This document shows, in pieces, positions 47,701 to 60,800 of a stretch of DNA of 64,000 bases. The translations under genes and the position numbers were made by a program. The DNA comes from Lepidurus packardi (taxonomy: Eukaryota; Arthropoda; Branchiopoda; Notostraca; Triopsidae): positions 10,312,565 through 10,376,564 of the forward strand of contig JAKZAN010000001.1 of the NCBI GenBank assembly GCA_023053545.1. Reading direction: 5' to 3'. Position 1 is the stretch's first letter. Every line of letters starts with the position of its first letter. The notes under the pieces were generated by a model that made no database searches, was not told where the DNA came from, and saw only the letters and a list, made by a program, of their open reading frames with translations.

Positions 47701-49967
47701 CAAAGCTGGTCTAAAAATGGACGCATCTCCGAGCAAAGGTATAAATTGTTCAAACTCAATTCCCGAACGTTTCTTGCCTCCTATTCTTCTCGTGTAGTAA
47801 AAGCTCTTTTAATTTTGTACGGTCTTGAAATTACAGATGCCGAGAAGTTGCAAACCGATTTGATGGAGATTATGCCCGCCATTGAAGAAGCCAATTCGAT
47901 TAGTGCCGAGTTGGATAAGAAAGTCAAATTTGAGATTGTGCTGGTTGCGCCGCAAGTTTTGGGCCAAGACAATGGGCGCGCTCAGGTAAGTTTACCCGGC
48001 CACTTTCCTACTCGTCCACACACCCAATTTGCATGCTAATGAGCCAGCTTTTATAGATTGCCCCGGGTACTCCGCCTTTGAAGCCTGAGGTGTGTATAGT
48101 AACTGCTCACTCAGTGGTCATACAATTCACCCCGCCTTATAAATAGCACTTTTGAAAATCGAAACCAAAGCTTCGATATTTTATACAAGCTCTTACGGGG
48201 TTCCAGGTATTCATCAAAATGAAGAACCTGGAAAACGGAACCGAATACGTTTGGCCGAAAGAAAAATTCATGAGCCGCCTCTACCTCATGAAGGAAATGT
48301 ACCAAAATTACGAAGAAGACAATGACTGGGACTTGCCTGAAGTGAATGAATAACGTTTCTTTTGATAGTCCTTTAAGCTTAACCGATACGTGGTGGGATT
48401 AGGATCGTGACCCTTTTGTCGAGTCTTTGGATACGGAAGTCATTATTGGCACTTGCCGCGCGTTTCTGCAGCCGCTGGCATTCATGGTTGAATTGAAAGA
48501 ACACTTGGAAGTAACGAATCTCAAAGGCATCCAAATTGGACAAATGATGGTATATTTTAGGCTACACTCCTGCCGGTGAGCCCATATAAAAGGCTAATTT
48601 CTCTCTCTCTCCCTCTTTGTAGATCGAAGTAGTGCCATGTGATGGACGTGGCAAGGAATACAGTGAAGCAGACGATAAATTCGTTGACTCGCCAGACCAA
48701 TTGTTAGGCAAGAACGTACATTTCTTGTTCAAAGTCATAGGCTGCCGAGGTCTTCCCAACAAATACTCGGTAAATAAAAACATAAAAATTCCGCGAAATC
48801 CTAGCGTAGAAATAGTAACAAAAATAGTTTTTCGTTTATTTGTTTTTGCTTCCTTCTAGGATATTTACTGTACCTACAAGTTTTATAACGATCAGAAAGA
48901 TTCTGCCACTCCGAAAGCAGGCCCCACTGGTAACCCTGATTGGAATCATGTCCGGATGGTTTCTTGTGCGCCAGCCACCACCCAGTTCATTGAATACCTC
49001 AACTCAGGATCGGTCACGATAACGATCATGGGCAAACAATATGTCCGTAAATCCGCAATGCCTAACCACGGGGGACAAACGACGAAAGAGTTATTGCGCT
49101 CTGATCGGCAGATTTTTTCTCGGTAAACAGCATTTTGCATACTTGTCCACTTTTTTTTTCTCTCTCTCTGTCTCTTTTCTGTCGCCTTCCCCTAAAAAAA
49201 AGAACTGTTTAAAATGGTCTTATACGGTTTGTATGTGACTTTTGTCTTGGATCTGTTTTTCTAGAACATCGGATTTGATGGCCGGCTTCAGTTTCAATGG
49301 TCGTCCCGTAGATCCCCAGAAACAAGGCATTATCGTGGAATTGCTCCTCATGAAAAAGACCCAAGCGCGACTTCAACAGAAACTTGTAACGAATTTTCAA
49401 CTTCGATCTTTTTATTTATTTAATTTGTTTTCTCAAGCCAAAGAAAAAGAAAAAAAAATATCACATTTTTACCGTTTATTTTTCTTGCTCTATGAGTCTG
49501 CCCAACTTTTAAGAAAAAGGTGTCGAGTTTTTCTCAAGATTTGAGTGGATTTTTCTTGGCTCTTTGGCTAACAGGATTATATGAAGAAGTTGGTCGAGAA
49601 GTGCGATACACTGCAGCATCCGCGGGTGTCAACAGCTACTCTCAAGAGCTTGCTAAGTGCTAATACACCCGAGCAGGCTGAAAAAATCCTCCTCCGCCTC
49701 GAAGGTAAAGCTTAGGTAAAATTTCTTAGATTTTATTAACACACTCTAGCCATCTTCTTTATCTATTCATTTTGTTATAAATCTCTCTCCCTCTCTATCT
49801 TCTTATTTCCCTCCGCACTCTCGCACAAATGACTAAACATGTGGAAAACCTTGTTGCAATTTCCATCACGTTTAACTGTAACCCTGTCAATAGACGACTG
49901 GGATCCCGCGGACTCCAAATTCGACAAAAATGGAAACCTTACGAGTGGTGTTTGCGTCATTCTCTAA
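44799..49967 (+). CDS. KIF28: Kinesin-3 of KIF28/KLP-6 type
   Basis: Plus-end microtubule motor. Exons: 44799-45050, 45151-45283, 45491-45682, 45778-45997, 46059-46321, 46394-46567, 46676-46803, 46872-47173, 47587-47738, 47837-47985, 48057-48089, 48207-48341, 48403-48549, 48623-48769, 48860-49122, 49265-49385, 49575-49704, with last exon 49894-49967. All phases agree (about 960-985 aa, as in KIF28). Motor domain: [15 protein letters not shown]-loop [10 protein letters not shown], switch [12 protein letters not shown], switch [28 protein letters not shown]. Then a neck coiled coil, an FHA domain ([33 protein letters not shown]) and a kinesin-3 stalk/tail with a C2-like stretch ([17 protein letters not shown]). 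PNKG after the P-loop region and the short tail favour KIF28 over KIF1/unc-104. A stop in unspliced exon 17 (49713-49715) gives an alternative end. Confidence 0.9.
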
Positions 49968-52900
49968 CCCTTTCTCATTTTAACCCTCTGTGCGTGGCCT
50001 GGCTATCTGTTCTACCCCTTCATTGTCGCCGAAATATGCATTCCTATACTGTAATATCCCTTATGGGGATTGTGGCCTTGTACAGTATTTCGTCCTATAG
50101 GAGAAAGATCCTGGGATCCTCTTTTCACTAGTTTTCTTGGTTATGCCTTACACTTTCTTGATATTTATATCCCGGGTGAAGGGTAAAAAATATACTAAAA
50201 CGAATATATTACCTATTATCTGGACTGATTAATATAAACTGATTTTTTCGGGCCCCTCCGCATGTGTTATTCATGTAATCGGCAAGTTTGCGTAGCATAA
50301 TCTTCTTTTCGGCATTTGTTTTTTTAATCTTTTCTTCTCTCTGGGGGCTGGCGGTTGTGAGAGAAAAATCGTTGTGCTCCTAATTGGATGATGCCTCCGA
50401 CTCTGATACACCAGACGAGGCAACGGGACGCCAAGAAAGGCGCGAAACAAACAAGAACCAGCGTTACGCCTTTTCCTATGCATGACTGCTACGTGACTTT
50501 TCTTTCTCGCCCTGAATTTTTCGTTCGGCCTGCAGTGATGTCTAAAGGGAAACAACCAAGTACGAGGCGGTCATGTCTGCGGCAGGTCAATAAGGTCGGC
50601 TCGGCGGCAAAGACCAGGCCGGTTGTTTTATATAGTGTCAGTATTTGTGTATGTATATGTCGTTGGTGGTGGGTTGGGGGAGGGTTTTTAGTGGGCGTTG
50701 TGAGTCTGTGTTGCTCCGCGTTTTCATTCCAGTGAAACCGTCCCACCCTTACCTCATCACTTCCTCTGGGTCTCCCACCGACGTCGACGTCTTTTTCGTG
50801 CTTTGGGTGGCTCCAACACCGGCGTCGCGGCGCCAGTTTTCGACCAAGTTCTCATCCGACCACTTGCTCGTTTTCTACGCTTGTCCTTTTCAAATTCTTA
50901 AAACATATATTGGCCAACTTCTTTTTCCTTTTCAGCTAACCAACTAAGCGAAGAAACCATATCTGACTGCAGTGCCTGTTGTTTTTGTGACTCCTTTCTT
51001 TCCCTTCTCTTGCTTCGTCGCCCTTCTTGAACTACGGAAAGAAACGTACATTGGGAGACGAAGGAATCTTTTCTATAGTTTGAACGAAAAGAAAGATTTT
51101 AAAAAGAAGAAAGTGTAAAGTAGGAATGTACTCCTGTGGGTTTGGCTTGTCACGATTCAGGGGGCGTGGCGTGATGGTGCCGGTGTTGGTACGTTAGGAT
51201 ACAGTGGTGTAAGATGGCCACGCCCCCTTGTCTGCAGTGAGTGACCTGAACTATAGGAATATTTGCACGCAGAAAATAACGATTCCGGGGCTAATTGTGC
51301 TGCATAGACCACGCCTACTTGTAGCCTAACAAGGTAAGAGCTTATTTGGTCACGTCTCTTTTCCCGAGTTGGAACCTTTTAGCCATTTTAATATTGTCAA
51401 TATTAACAAGCAAAATTTTTCGTTCACAAGTAGTCTGCCTTTTTTCTGTTCTCTTTACTTTTTTTTTTCATTAAAGTTGGGCCAAGTGTTGATGCGTTTT
51501 CCGCATGCCGGTATTGGTTAACTGCTTAAGGCACGCGCTAAGCGTAAAAGCCTGGGAGCCTTGTAGGTGATATGTTTGACACTTTTGGGTGTGCAAAAAA
51601 CAACCACAAGCTAGACCGCGACCGCAGCCCCTAAGCGTAGCTTAAAATAAGGATTTCCTTCCTCTTTAGGTGTCCATTTCCATACACTGGACTTTCAGTA
51701 CACTGATGTAATAATATTCCTCATTTCTTAACCTCATTCCAAAAAAAGGTCTTGTGTGACTATGTATGAGGGAAAATTACCATAGCAACCCATTAAAAAA
51801 AAGTCCCCCGCATTGCGCTTTTCTTATCAAAGGTTAAGAGGTTACCGATTATCGTTGACTTGCTGAAAAGCTTCCAGTTGCCTGGGGTCAAAAGCCCCGG
51901 CTCTCGAATGGTCTGTTTTGTCTCTACCTTAATGAGAGAGAAGATTGTTTCCTATAGAAAGTCTTTCATGTCCTTGATTTTCAGTGCAGCTATTCTAGTT
52001 TTGTGTGTGTGCACTATATAGCCTCTTTTAAAAGCGCCACATGGGAACCTTGTGACCTTTTCTTACAAACAAGATCTGTTTGCTCGCTCGTATCTGCTAA
52101 ATGGAACTATATTGTGTTACTATTGACATCGTGTACACAAGTAGCAATTGAACAGTCTTCTTTTATAAGTATATTATTGCACATCTGGACTGCTTCACAG
52201 ACTCTGTACATAGACTCCGCCCAATCACGTTGGTCAAGCTCCTCCCCCTTATTCCTCGTTCTGGCAGCAACCCTGCTTCCTAATTATAGCACTGCCTTGG
52301 CTCTCTCGGTAGTCCACTTTGCATTATTATTCTTTTTCTATCTTTTATGGAGACATTTCCTCGCAACAAAAGCTGATTTCTGCGACGCGTAATATATAGG
52401 AAAGCAAATATCTCTCTTTTTAAAGAGGTTGCGTGGGGAGGATATCTAACTATCTGCCCTCGCTTTCTGTAACCCGGTTTTTACCTGTAAGGTATTGATC
52501 TCCGTAGCGACGGAAGGGGCGGGGAAACAAGGGAAACCAACATGTAGGTATCGTTCTGCATTCTGTTTCTGGCCCTCCTTCCCCGTTTTCGTTTTGGGTT
52601 TTCCCTTTTGCTTTCTATCTCTATGCCTGCATTACGTGCAATAACATTGGCTTATAGACCCAAAACTGTAAAGAACAAGAGAGAAAGGATTTCAGGACGA
52701 CATACAGACTATACATGGCAAGAGGCGGGACTTATCACGTGCAGCATGCGTGGCAATAAGGGAACCATAAAAGCAAAAGGACTGATGGTGTGGAACAGTA
52801 ACTATGACAACCTGACCTTTCTGCAGCTTTGAGCTCAAACGTGTCGCGACCTATCTATTGATAGATTCTTCCCTTTAGCGCTTTTTTTTGGAAAATGAGC

Positions 52901-52974
52901 ATGTCCTGGAAAGCTTTATAATTAACTTTTTTACTTTTGCTTGGTGGTCACCTATTTAGGTAACCCGCGTGGGA
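49968..52974. other. Intergenic stretch of about 3 kb
   Basis: Between the kinesin stop and the channel start, both on +. Holds the kinesin 3' UTR (CT-rich and T-rich tracts) and presumably the channel promoter. Scattered frames of 65-130 codons show no family resemblance. GC rises at 51130-51250. Nothing else recognised. Confidence 0.45.
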
Positions 52975-55900
52975 ATGGCCGGCGGCCCCGCCTGCCGAGC
53001 TTACAGTCACCTTTCTCCAGTGTCCGTGGCTCTTCTAGTGACCCTTTTCGCATGCAGTATAGCATGGGTGGCATCAGCTGCACCCGACACGACCTCTACC
53101 AAGCTTTTCCGTTCGTAAGTCTCCAATGTGCTTTCTGTGGTCAATAACTATACGTGTTATTTTACTTTCCTGGTACTCGACCACATTTTCTTGCTGGTTG
53201 CATGCTGTCATACTGGGTTATTTATGCAGACGTGGCTATAAGAGCAAAGTTGATACAAATTTCATAAACTTTGTTGATAAACTTTTAAATAAATCAAAGT
53301 TGATAAACTTTTGAAAATCTACGCTAGGTTGTATTTTTTCTTTCTTTCTGTCTTTTATGTTTAAAACAAAAAAACTAGAGAAAGAAGATATGTAGAGTGA
53401 CGTCATACTAACGTAGAACAAAAATAAAAGTAACGCAGGAAACCGGGTGGCCACGAAGCTTGTGCTATTACGGCTTGCGCTTGTGGTACGTTTGAGGTCA
53501 CTTTAAAGGGACCTAGAAGTGACCTCATGCAAACGGAAACGTTATTCCTTTTCGCCGCTATATAGAGCAGGCGTATAAAGGCATAAAGCCTAAGTAGCGC
53601 CACAAATTTGCCAGGTTCCTACGTTGCTTGTTTGACATTTTAATATCAAAGCGGTGCATAAACCAATAAACGATTTTCACTAAATCTAATGCGATTATTT
53701 CCTAAATGCGTATGGAAACTTTTTGAATGAATTTCTTAAGCGAATAATAAACAATACATGCAGTACATGACGTCCAACTATCGCACATGTTGCTTGCACT
53801 GAAGCAGTCGCGAAGAAAATTTTTAGATAACAAAATATCTGTATATCTATAATATCTAAAAGCCATATATTTATAACTTTATACCTATAACATATATATC
53901 TATAAAATAAGAAAATACCTATTTTCACTTACTAATTCAGCAAGCTGGAAGACGTTCGATGTTAGTTTATCTATAAACCATAAAGCTCTCTTTGAATCTA
54001 CTTGCCCCTATTTATTGTTTTTTAAGGTACAAGTTTGGTTACTGCATAATTGCAATATATTCAATAGTCAACGATAGGCATTGAGAAAGATGAAGTTGCA
54101 TTTTACTTAATGCCATATTCTCTTTTTGACGCTAATAAAATTTTATTTCCCCTTCCTTTTCTTTATAGTTATCCATATGACTTATCCGACAAGGAAGTAC
54201 TGGACGATCTGTTGAATCGGACTCGGTACGATAAGCGCATTCTACCTCCCGTGCAAGGTCCTCTCTATATAAACGTCAGCGTGCTGCTGTTAAGTTTGGC
54301 ATCGCCAGATGAATCGAGTTTGGTAAGCAGAAAACAAGCTCATGAAAGGCCAGAATTCTATTTGACCAGGACACAGAGAGAGGCAACTGATATGATTCAT
54401 TTGCTAATTAAATCATGCCTATTTGTCTTTCCAGAAATACGAAGTGGAATTCTTGATGAGACAAACATGGACCGACCCCCGCCTGGAATACATTGGAGGA
54501 ACTCACGAGTATCTCAACGCCCTATTTCATTACGATGACATTTGGATCACGGACACCTATTTTGTCAAGCATGGGGATTTCAAAGAACCTTTGATGCCGG
54601 CTCATATTGCGCTCCGTGTGTTCCCTAATGGCACCGTTTTGTACATTATGCGTAGACATCTTATTCTCTCCTGCCAAGGCAACCTCAACATATTCCCGTT
54701 TGATGACCCGCGTTGTACTTTCGCCGTGGAAAGTAGTAAGTTAAAGTTCACGATGCTGAAAACTTCTTAAGTTCTCATAAGAAAACGCCCAAGCTCGTAA
54801 TTACCCATCCAAAAACTTTCTTTCAGTCTCGTACGAAAGGGATCGGATGCTCTACCAGTGGAACAATGACGAAGGGACTTTAAGAAAAACACCATCTCTT
54901 TCTTCATTAAATGCATATTTGATAAACAATTTAACCACGATTTGTCCCGAACGTTTTACTTGGCGAGGAAATCTTTCTTGCCTCATGGTAGAACTCACTT
55001 TCACGCGGGACAAGGCCTTTTACTTTACTACTGTCTTCATCCCTGGCATAATCCTCGTCACTTCCTCGTTTATCACCTTCTGGCTTGAATGGAACGCCGT
55101 TCCGGCTCGCGTTCTGATTGGGGTCACGACCATGCTCAACTTCTTCACAACATCGAACGGTGAGAAGTTTAATAAGACAAGCCAATTTATTTATTTTTAT
55201 TTGTTCGTGTTCTGGAGAGAAAAGAGGCAGGTTACAATGAGATCAATATCCACATCCACGCGAATTCTAAACAGATTCCCCAAAAGATAGATAACAATAG
55301 TCTTATATGCTTACAAGGGAACTCGCAGCGTTACGCCGACATTGTCGATTTTCATAATAACATTTTAATTGTCGACTCGATAGCAGAACAATTCTCGCAC
55401 TCTTAAACTTTATTGTTTTTAATAAAAAGAAAAGCTAATTGAAGCCATATCCACAGTATATAACGTATAATAAACCCTAAATGTATACTCTGGTTATGTC
55501 ACTTACACATAAACAGTTTGGAATATGTTAGGGTAAGCTGGCGTTTGCAAGCGCGTCAAGTATCTAGGTTTATTCATTTTCAATTACCATTGCAAATATA
55601 ATACAAAGCTTGCAGAATTGAAAACGGAAGTTGGAATTTCAGGTAAAGTGAGCCTAAATTTAGCCTGTAAGGTCAAAAATCTTGTCGTGTTCCGTTCACT
55701 GAATTATATCTGTTCATCGCTGCGATTATCTGGCTCTTTATTTGGGTCACGTACCCTGTGACCGAAGCTAAAATTGACTATAAAATATTCGGTCTCACTA
55801 TTAGCCAATCTTAGACAAAAATACCACTGACATTCATGTTCTTGAAGCTTAGCATGGCATACAAACATAATGTCCAGAACATTTTTGCTAAATTTATCAA

Positions 55901-56928
55901 ATGTAGTCTCTTCAATCAACTCTATTTTCCGATAAGGTTTTCGAAGTACTTTGCCTGTGGTGAACAATCTGCACGCTATGAACGTATGGGATGGCGTGTG
56001 CATGTGCTTCATCTATGCCTCGCTACTGGAATTCGTGGCTGTCAATTATGTTGGAAGGAAGCGACCACGACCGAACGTAGTTTATAGACCGGGCGAAAAC
56101 ACGCTCGTCCAGGTAAAAAAAGGAAAAGAAATAATAATAAAAATAACCCCCATCATCCTAGTTTTGTTTATGTTCTTGGTGGATCGAGTTTTTCTTTATG
56201 TTGGGAATTTTCGTTTTTTAGTGGGTTTTTTAATTGTGACCAATCATAGGGCGTGCCTAGTGTATTGAGGGTGGCTTCTGATTGGCTGGCTACTGCTAGG
56301 GGACGAATTGGCAAGGTGATCCACTCAAATCCGGCACATTTTAACCACTCTATTTTAACACCTTTAACACGTGATTGCACTTTGCCAATGTCTTGGGAAA
56401 AAAATGCAAAATGGAAAAAAAAAATTCTTGTACCTCTTATCACCACCAGGCACACAATTCCTGCATGCTTTCTTTCTTCGCTTCTAAAGCACGGATCATT
56501 GGGTTATATAAAAACCTAATGTTTCTTGAAAGCTTGTTTAATTATTCACGGGTTTTTTTTCACCAGTTTTAGCTACGCCCAAAGCTATTCATTACATGAA
56601 TTTAATGTTTCAGACCCCGGATCGAAAACGAGACGGCGCTAGTGAATTAGTCACTTGCACGACATGTGGACCTGGTCCATGCACGCATCCAGCCAACAAT
56701 GGCTGTGCTCCAGAGGTAAAAATGTGTCCGTTGTTTTCTTCACAAGCCATGAATAGTCGCTACAATGCATATTTGATACCCCTTTTTTCGCAGGGTCAAC
56801 GACGTCGCGAGCCGCCTCATCCTATTCGCATCGCCAAAACGATTGACGTCGTCTCGCGGACTGTGTATCCCGTCTGTTTCGCCTGTTTCCTCATCTTTTT
56901 CTTCGTCCATTATAAAGGCTTTCAATAA
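52975..56928 (+). CDS. Cys-loop ligand-gated chloride channel subunit
   Basis: Pentameric ligand-gated anion channel of the invertebrate pHCl-2/hodor-like (CG7589, CG6927, CG11340) group, by recalled similarity. Seven exons: 52975-53114, 54169-54322, 54435-54735, 54827-55159, 55937-56112, 56614-56715, 56794-56928; 1341 nt, 446 aa. Exon 1 encodes a signal peptide (VALLVTLFACSIAWVASA) and joins exon 2 in phase. Extracellular domain: signature Cys loop with 13 residues between cysteines (about 54672-54716, FPFDDPR). M1 FTTVFIPGIILVTSSFITF; M2 preceded by AVPARVL, the PAR motif of anion-selective channels; M3 VCMCFIYASLLEFVAVNYV; a short M3-M4 loop of about 75 residues with a CTTCGPGPC cluster; M4 at the very end. 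The ligand (protons, zinc or a transmitter) cannot be told from the sequence. Confidence 0.9.
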
Positions 56929-57812
56929 GATATAAATCCCATTCAAGTGACACTCACCGTACAGCAAACGTAAAATCAGGTCTGCAAAAAAAGATATAGC
57001 AAAAATAGAAATTCGTTAGGAAATCTTTGGTAGCAATAAGGCGCCTCTTGTGTAATTGTCGATCCAGAACTTCACACACTCTTTTCTAGTCTTCATCGTT
57101 GTCTCGAACAAAACAGCTCTCTCTTGTTTTATCTTGCAAAAACCAGCCTTCTTGTATACAGCGTAGCAGGTTTTTTAGCAGCTGAATTGGTTAGGCAACC
57201 GATTTGTATTGTATTATATATATTATAACGTATATATGATTAACTAACTTTTTTAATTCAGATTCGTTCACCTTGTTCTAACTATGCATTAGATGTTTCT
57301 TTTCGCAAATATTGTTAACACGAAAACGGAAACCAGTCGAGTTTGACAGAAAAGTTGAGTTTGATTGACAGGCCAAAGCAGAGGGACTCGGGATTTGTAA
57401 TTGCGTTTATAAATCGTTATACCGAGTGAGAAACAGTACCTATACTGCTGGCGTCCCCACCCCTCTGACGTTCCCAATTGTTCCCGTCCCTCATTATTGC
57501 CATTGATAATTTACTAGTCCTGTTGAATTCGATTTTTTTTTAGTGTTTCGCATTTGCGCATCCATACAGTCTTTGCAGCCTTGATGGCTGTATGATATGG
57601 GCGGCATTGGTGCATTTATTATACTTCCCAGAGTAAGTTGTGTATAGTGCGAATTTTTAAGTCTTGGTTCCCTTTGAATGAAACAAGTGCAACAAATTTC
57701 ATGAACACTGGTATTCGCTTTATGAATCTCACTGTCAAAACAAAAATTTTAACTTAAAAGTAATGTATTCAATCGCTTCGAAGATTTCAATGCCAACGAA
57801 GATTTACATATT
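56929..57812. other. 3' UTRs of convergent channel and WDR60 genes
   Basis: About 880 bp between two stops facing each other, AT-rich. No coding feature recognised. Confidence 0.5.
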
Positions 57813-60800
57813 CTATAGAGTTTCTTCTAAGGCCAGCTTTAAATTCGCCAACGCGTGAGCTTCGTCTCCGGTTGTAGCTGCTATGTGGATCTCAAACTTC
57901 CCTTCACCGCCCAGACACTAAAACAAGAAGCAAGTGTTGGTTAGCACTGTAGGAAACTTGTTTTAGATGAATCTTACCAGTTGAGGTGGAGTCTGTCCCG
58001 ATACGCCTACTGCAGTCACTGAAAAATCCATCGGAAGCTCCTCCATAGGGCGACTGCTATCGCTCCCAATTTTGAAGAGCAAAATTCTAGGCAAGTGAAA
58101 AAATAAATTTCTAAAATTAACAGCTTAAACCTTAACGGTTTAGGCAGTAAATACTTGTGAGAGTCCACCCAAGCGAGGAACAGTTCGGGCTTCCAGGGCA
58201 TCCATTCTATACTTTTTAGTACGGGTGCATCCAGCCTCCAATACGAAATGGGTGTGGGACAAGGACGACGGTAGAAGGCCATTAAACCGACATTAATTCC
58301 AGCCTGAATGAACAGAGGCTAATTGAAATCCATTGAAACTCATTTGAAATTCCTACCAAAAAATGGTTCGGGAATTCCATGCACGTGCTGAGACTAGTAA
58401 CGCTGCCCAATTCTCCCCCTGTCGGAAAACGAATCAATCGATTTTTAACGTTAATTTGTGATAGTATACCTGGTGGAGGTAGGTAGCGTGTTCGTAGTTT
58501 ATCTGCAGCCAGACCCCACTCCCAAACCAGACCAGATTCTCCTCCTAATAGCAGTGTGGCAGTCTCAGAAAGAGTTTTATGCATGCAAAAGAACATCGAT
58601 TCAGGCAATTGCAGCGTTTTTCTTTTTTGACTGTGCTCTTTTTCATCGATAGCAATCAGTACCGTGTTGCCCCAAGGCGACAGACCAATATCGGATTCTC
58701 CATGGAAAGAGGAATCCGTAACGGAAAGTCCCGCCCAGGCGGTCAAACGTCCTCTATCATCTAATGCATAAACCTTGACTTGGATTACAACAAAAGTCAA
58801 TCCAAATAGGTATAACTTACTTGAAAGGCAGTCGACTTTTGACTAGGATCAGACAAACATACCACGCCCACCAACGCACTGGGAAACTGGTCTGCTCGAG
58901 CCAAGTACGTTGGAGTCCGTAAGACATAGACGTCTCCATTTTCCAGAACGGTTGGGTGAAGGGACGAAGGTTCGTGCAAGTTCCAGCAGCATAGAGTTCT
59001 AAAATACAAATACAAATTAAGGAAAAATACAACCCTAAACAAGTGGGTTTGCATTTGCATTTATAATCGTATGTTTGTGGTGTTCGGGCCACCAAGTTGC
59101 AGAATTTCAAAATCGAGTCTTCAATTAAGATCGATCATGAAAAATATTGAATCGAGGTGAAACTGAAACAATGGAAATAAAGCGAAAATGCGATAATTCA
59201 ATAATGTAAGCACGCGAATTTGCATCAGCGTGTGACCAACTTTTCCTATCTTGATTAACTAGATTAGCGTTAATTAGATACAGCCAGTTATACGTTGGTA
59301 GAATAACTAGTTGCAACACTTAAAAGTAGCGTGCTCGAATCCTACCCATCAGCAAGTCCTGCAAGAATTATCTGGTCGCTTGGCCCCCAGGCTAGACAAG
59401 TTACTGATCCACAAGCCGAGAATATTTTATGGGGCGCTGCTAGTTGCTTGGTATTCCAAAGGCACAACAACCAGCGCTCGTACAGGATGCCCTTTTTCGT
59501 TTCCTTTTTAGGGAGTTAAACATTTTAAGAGATCTCAAGGCTTAAGACACAATTTGAATGATTGAAACACAAACTTACGTCTGAACAAGGTGAAAGGACT
59601 GTGACAAGCCAATGAGCATGCTGTGGCGCGTACGAAATATGCGTAACGCTCCGTTTATCAAGCAAAAATGCTGTTTGACCGTCCACGGTCACGTGTCCAA
59701 CATTAGCAAGCATTTTGCTACCTAGATTTCCATCTGGGATCGCTGATGGATAGCTGGTTACCGCTTTCTCGGCAATAAGCGATAACATGACTTCGCCTGC
59801 CGTTTCCAGAAACTTTTGTAAGCAAACTGATGGAACGTCCGAGCTCCAAGAAATCGTCGTTGCAATTTCGTCCACTTCTGGATCTCCAACGCCTAACCTT
59901 TCCTATTTGCAATACTTTAGCCATTCTAAACAAAATAAGCTGTACGTTTAAGCCCTTACTTGGACCAGACAGTGCCAATCTCCACCTGTAATATTCCGTG
60001 GATTGAAAGTGGGTGGGAACTGCGTCCATTTAGTCATATTTGATGGCGATACGGTCTGAGTTTCACGAGCTTGTGCTCCGTCCCTCGTTTGGATCGCTAC
60101 CTGTATTCAAAACTGAATTTCGACTGGTCTGAATTGCTGTAAAAATAACGTCACTTGACGTGTATCGCGTCTCCCAAAAGCTTGCATGAAGACGTCATAC
60201 GGGGCTGGACTCCACTGCACTAATTGCAAGCAGACAATATCCAATTGAATCATGGAAAGTAAAGTGTCGGCTCTACTTTTGGTCTAGGCAAAATAACTTT
60301 GAATTTCGCAACAAACATTTAAGAAAATGTAAAAACGCCGCACTTGTTTCTGCTGCTGCCGTTTCTTTACGGAAGCAAAGTCCAACGCAAAAGGCTTCGT
60401 TTCATTATTCGTTTCTAACTTATTGACTACCCTTAAAACAATCAGTTTTATAATCAATGACTTAGTGAAATATTTACTGGGGAGTTGGCTGCGATGGTTG
60501 TAATTTTGGAGTACGTAATTGCTGTCGTTCAATAGCCAGGTCTCTTTTCCAGGCTGCATAATCCGCATCCGGAAATTCCTGGGGTACATTTCCTGGAGTT
60601 CCGGCTTGTGTGTCTCTTTCACTTTCATCGGAACTGGGATTCCATTCCGAAACGTTCCCAAGCGACCGAGAATCCAACGAAGGAGTGCTGGTATCAGATT
60701 CACTTTCAAAATCCGATTCGTACGACTAATAACCCAAAATATAATACACCAAAAGGACGGACTAAATTGCAAAATTACATCAAAATCGTCCTCGTAATCA

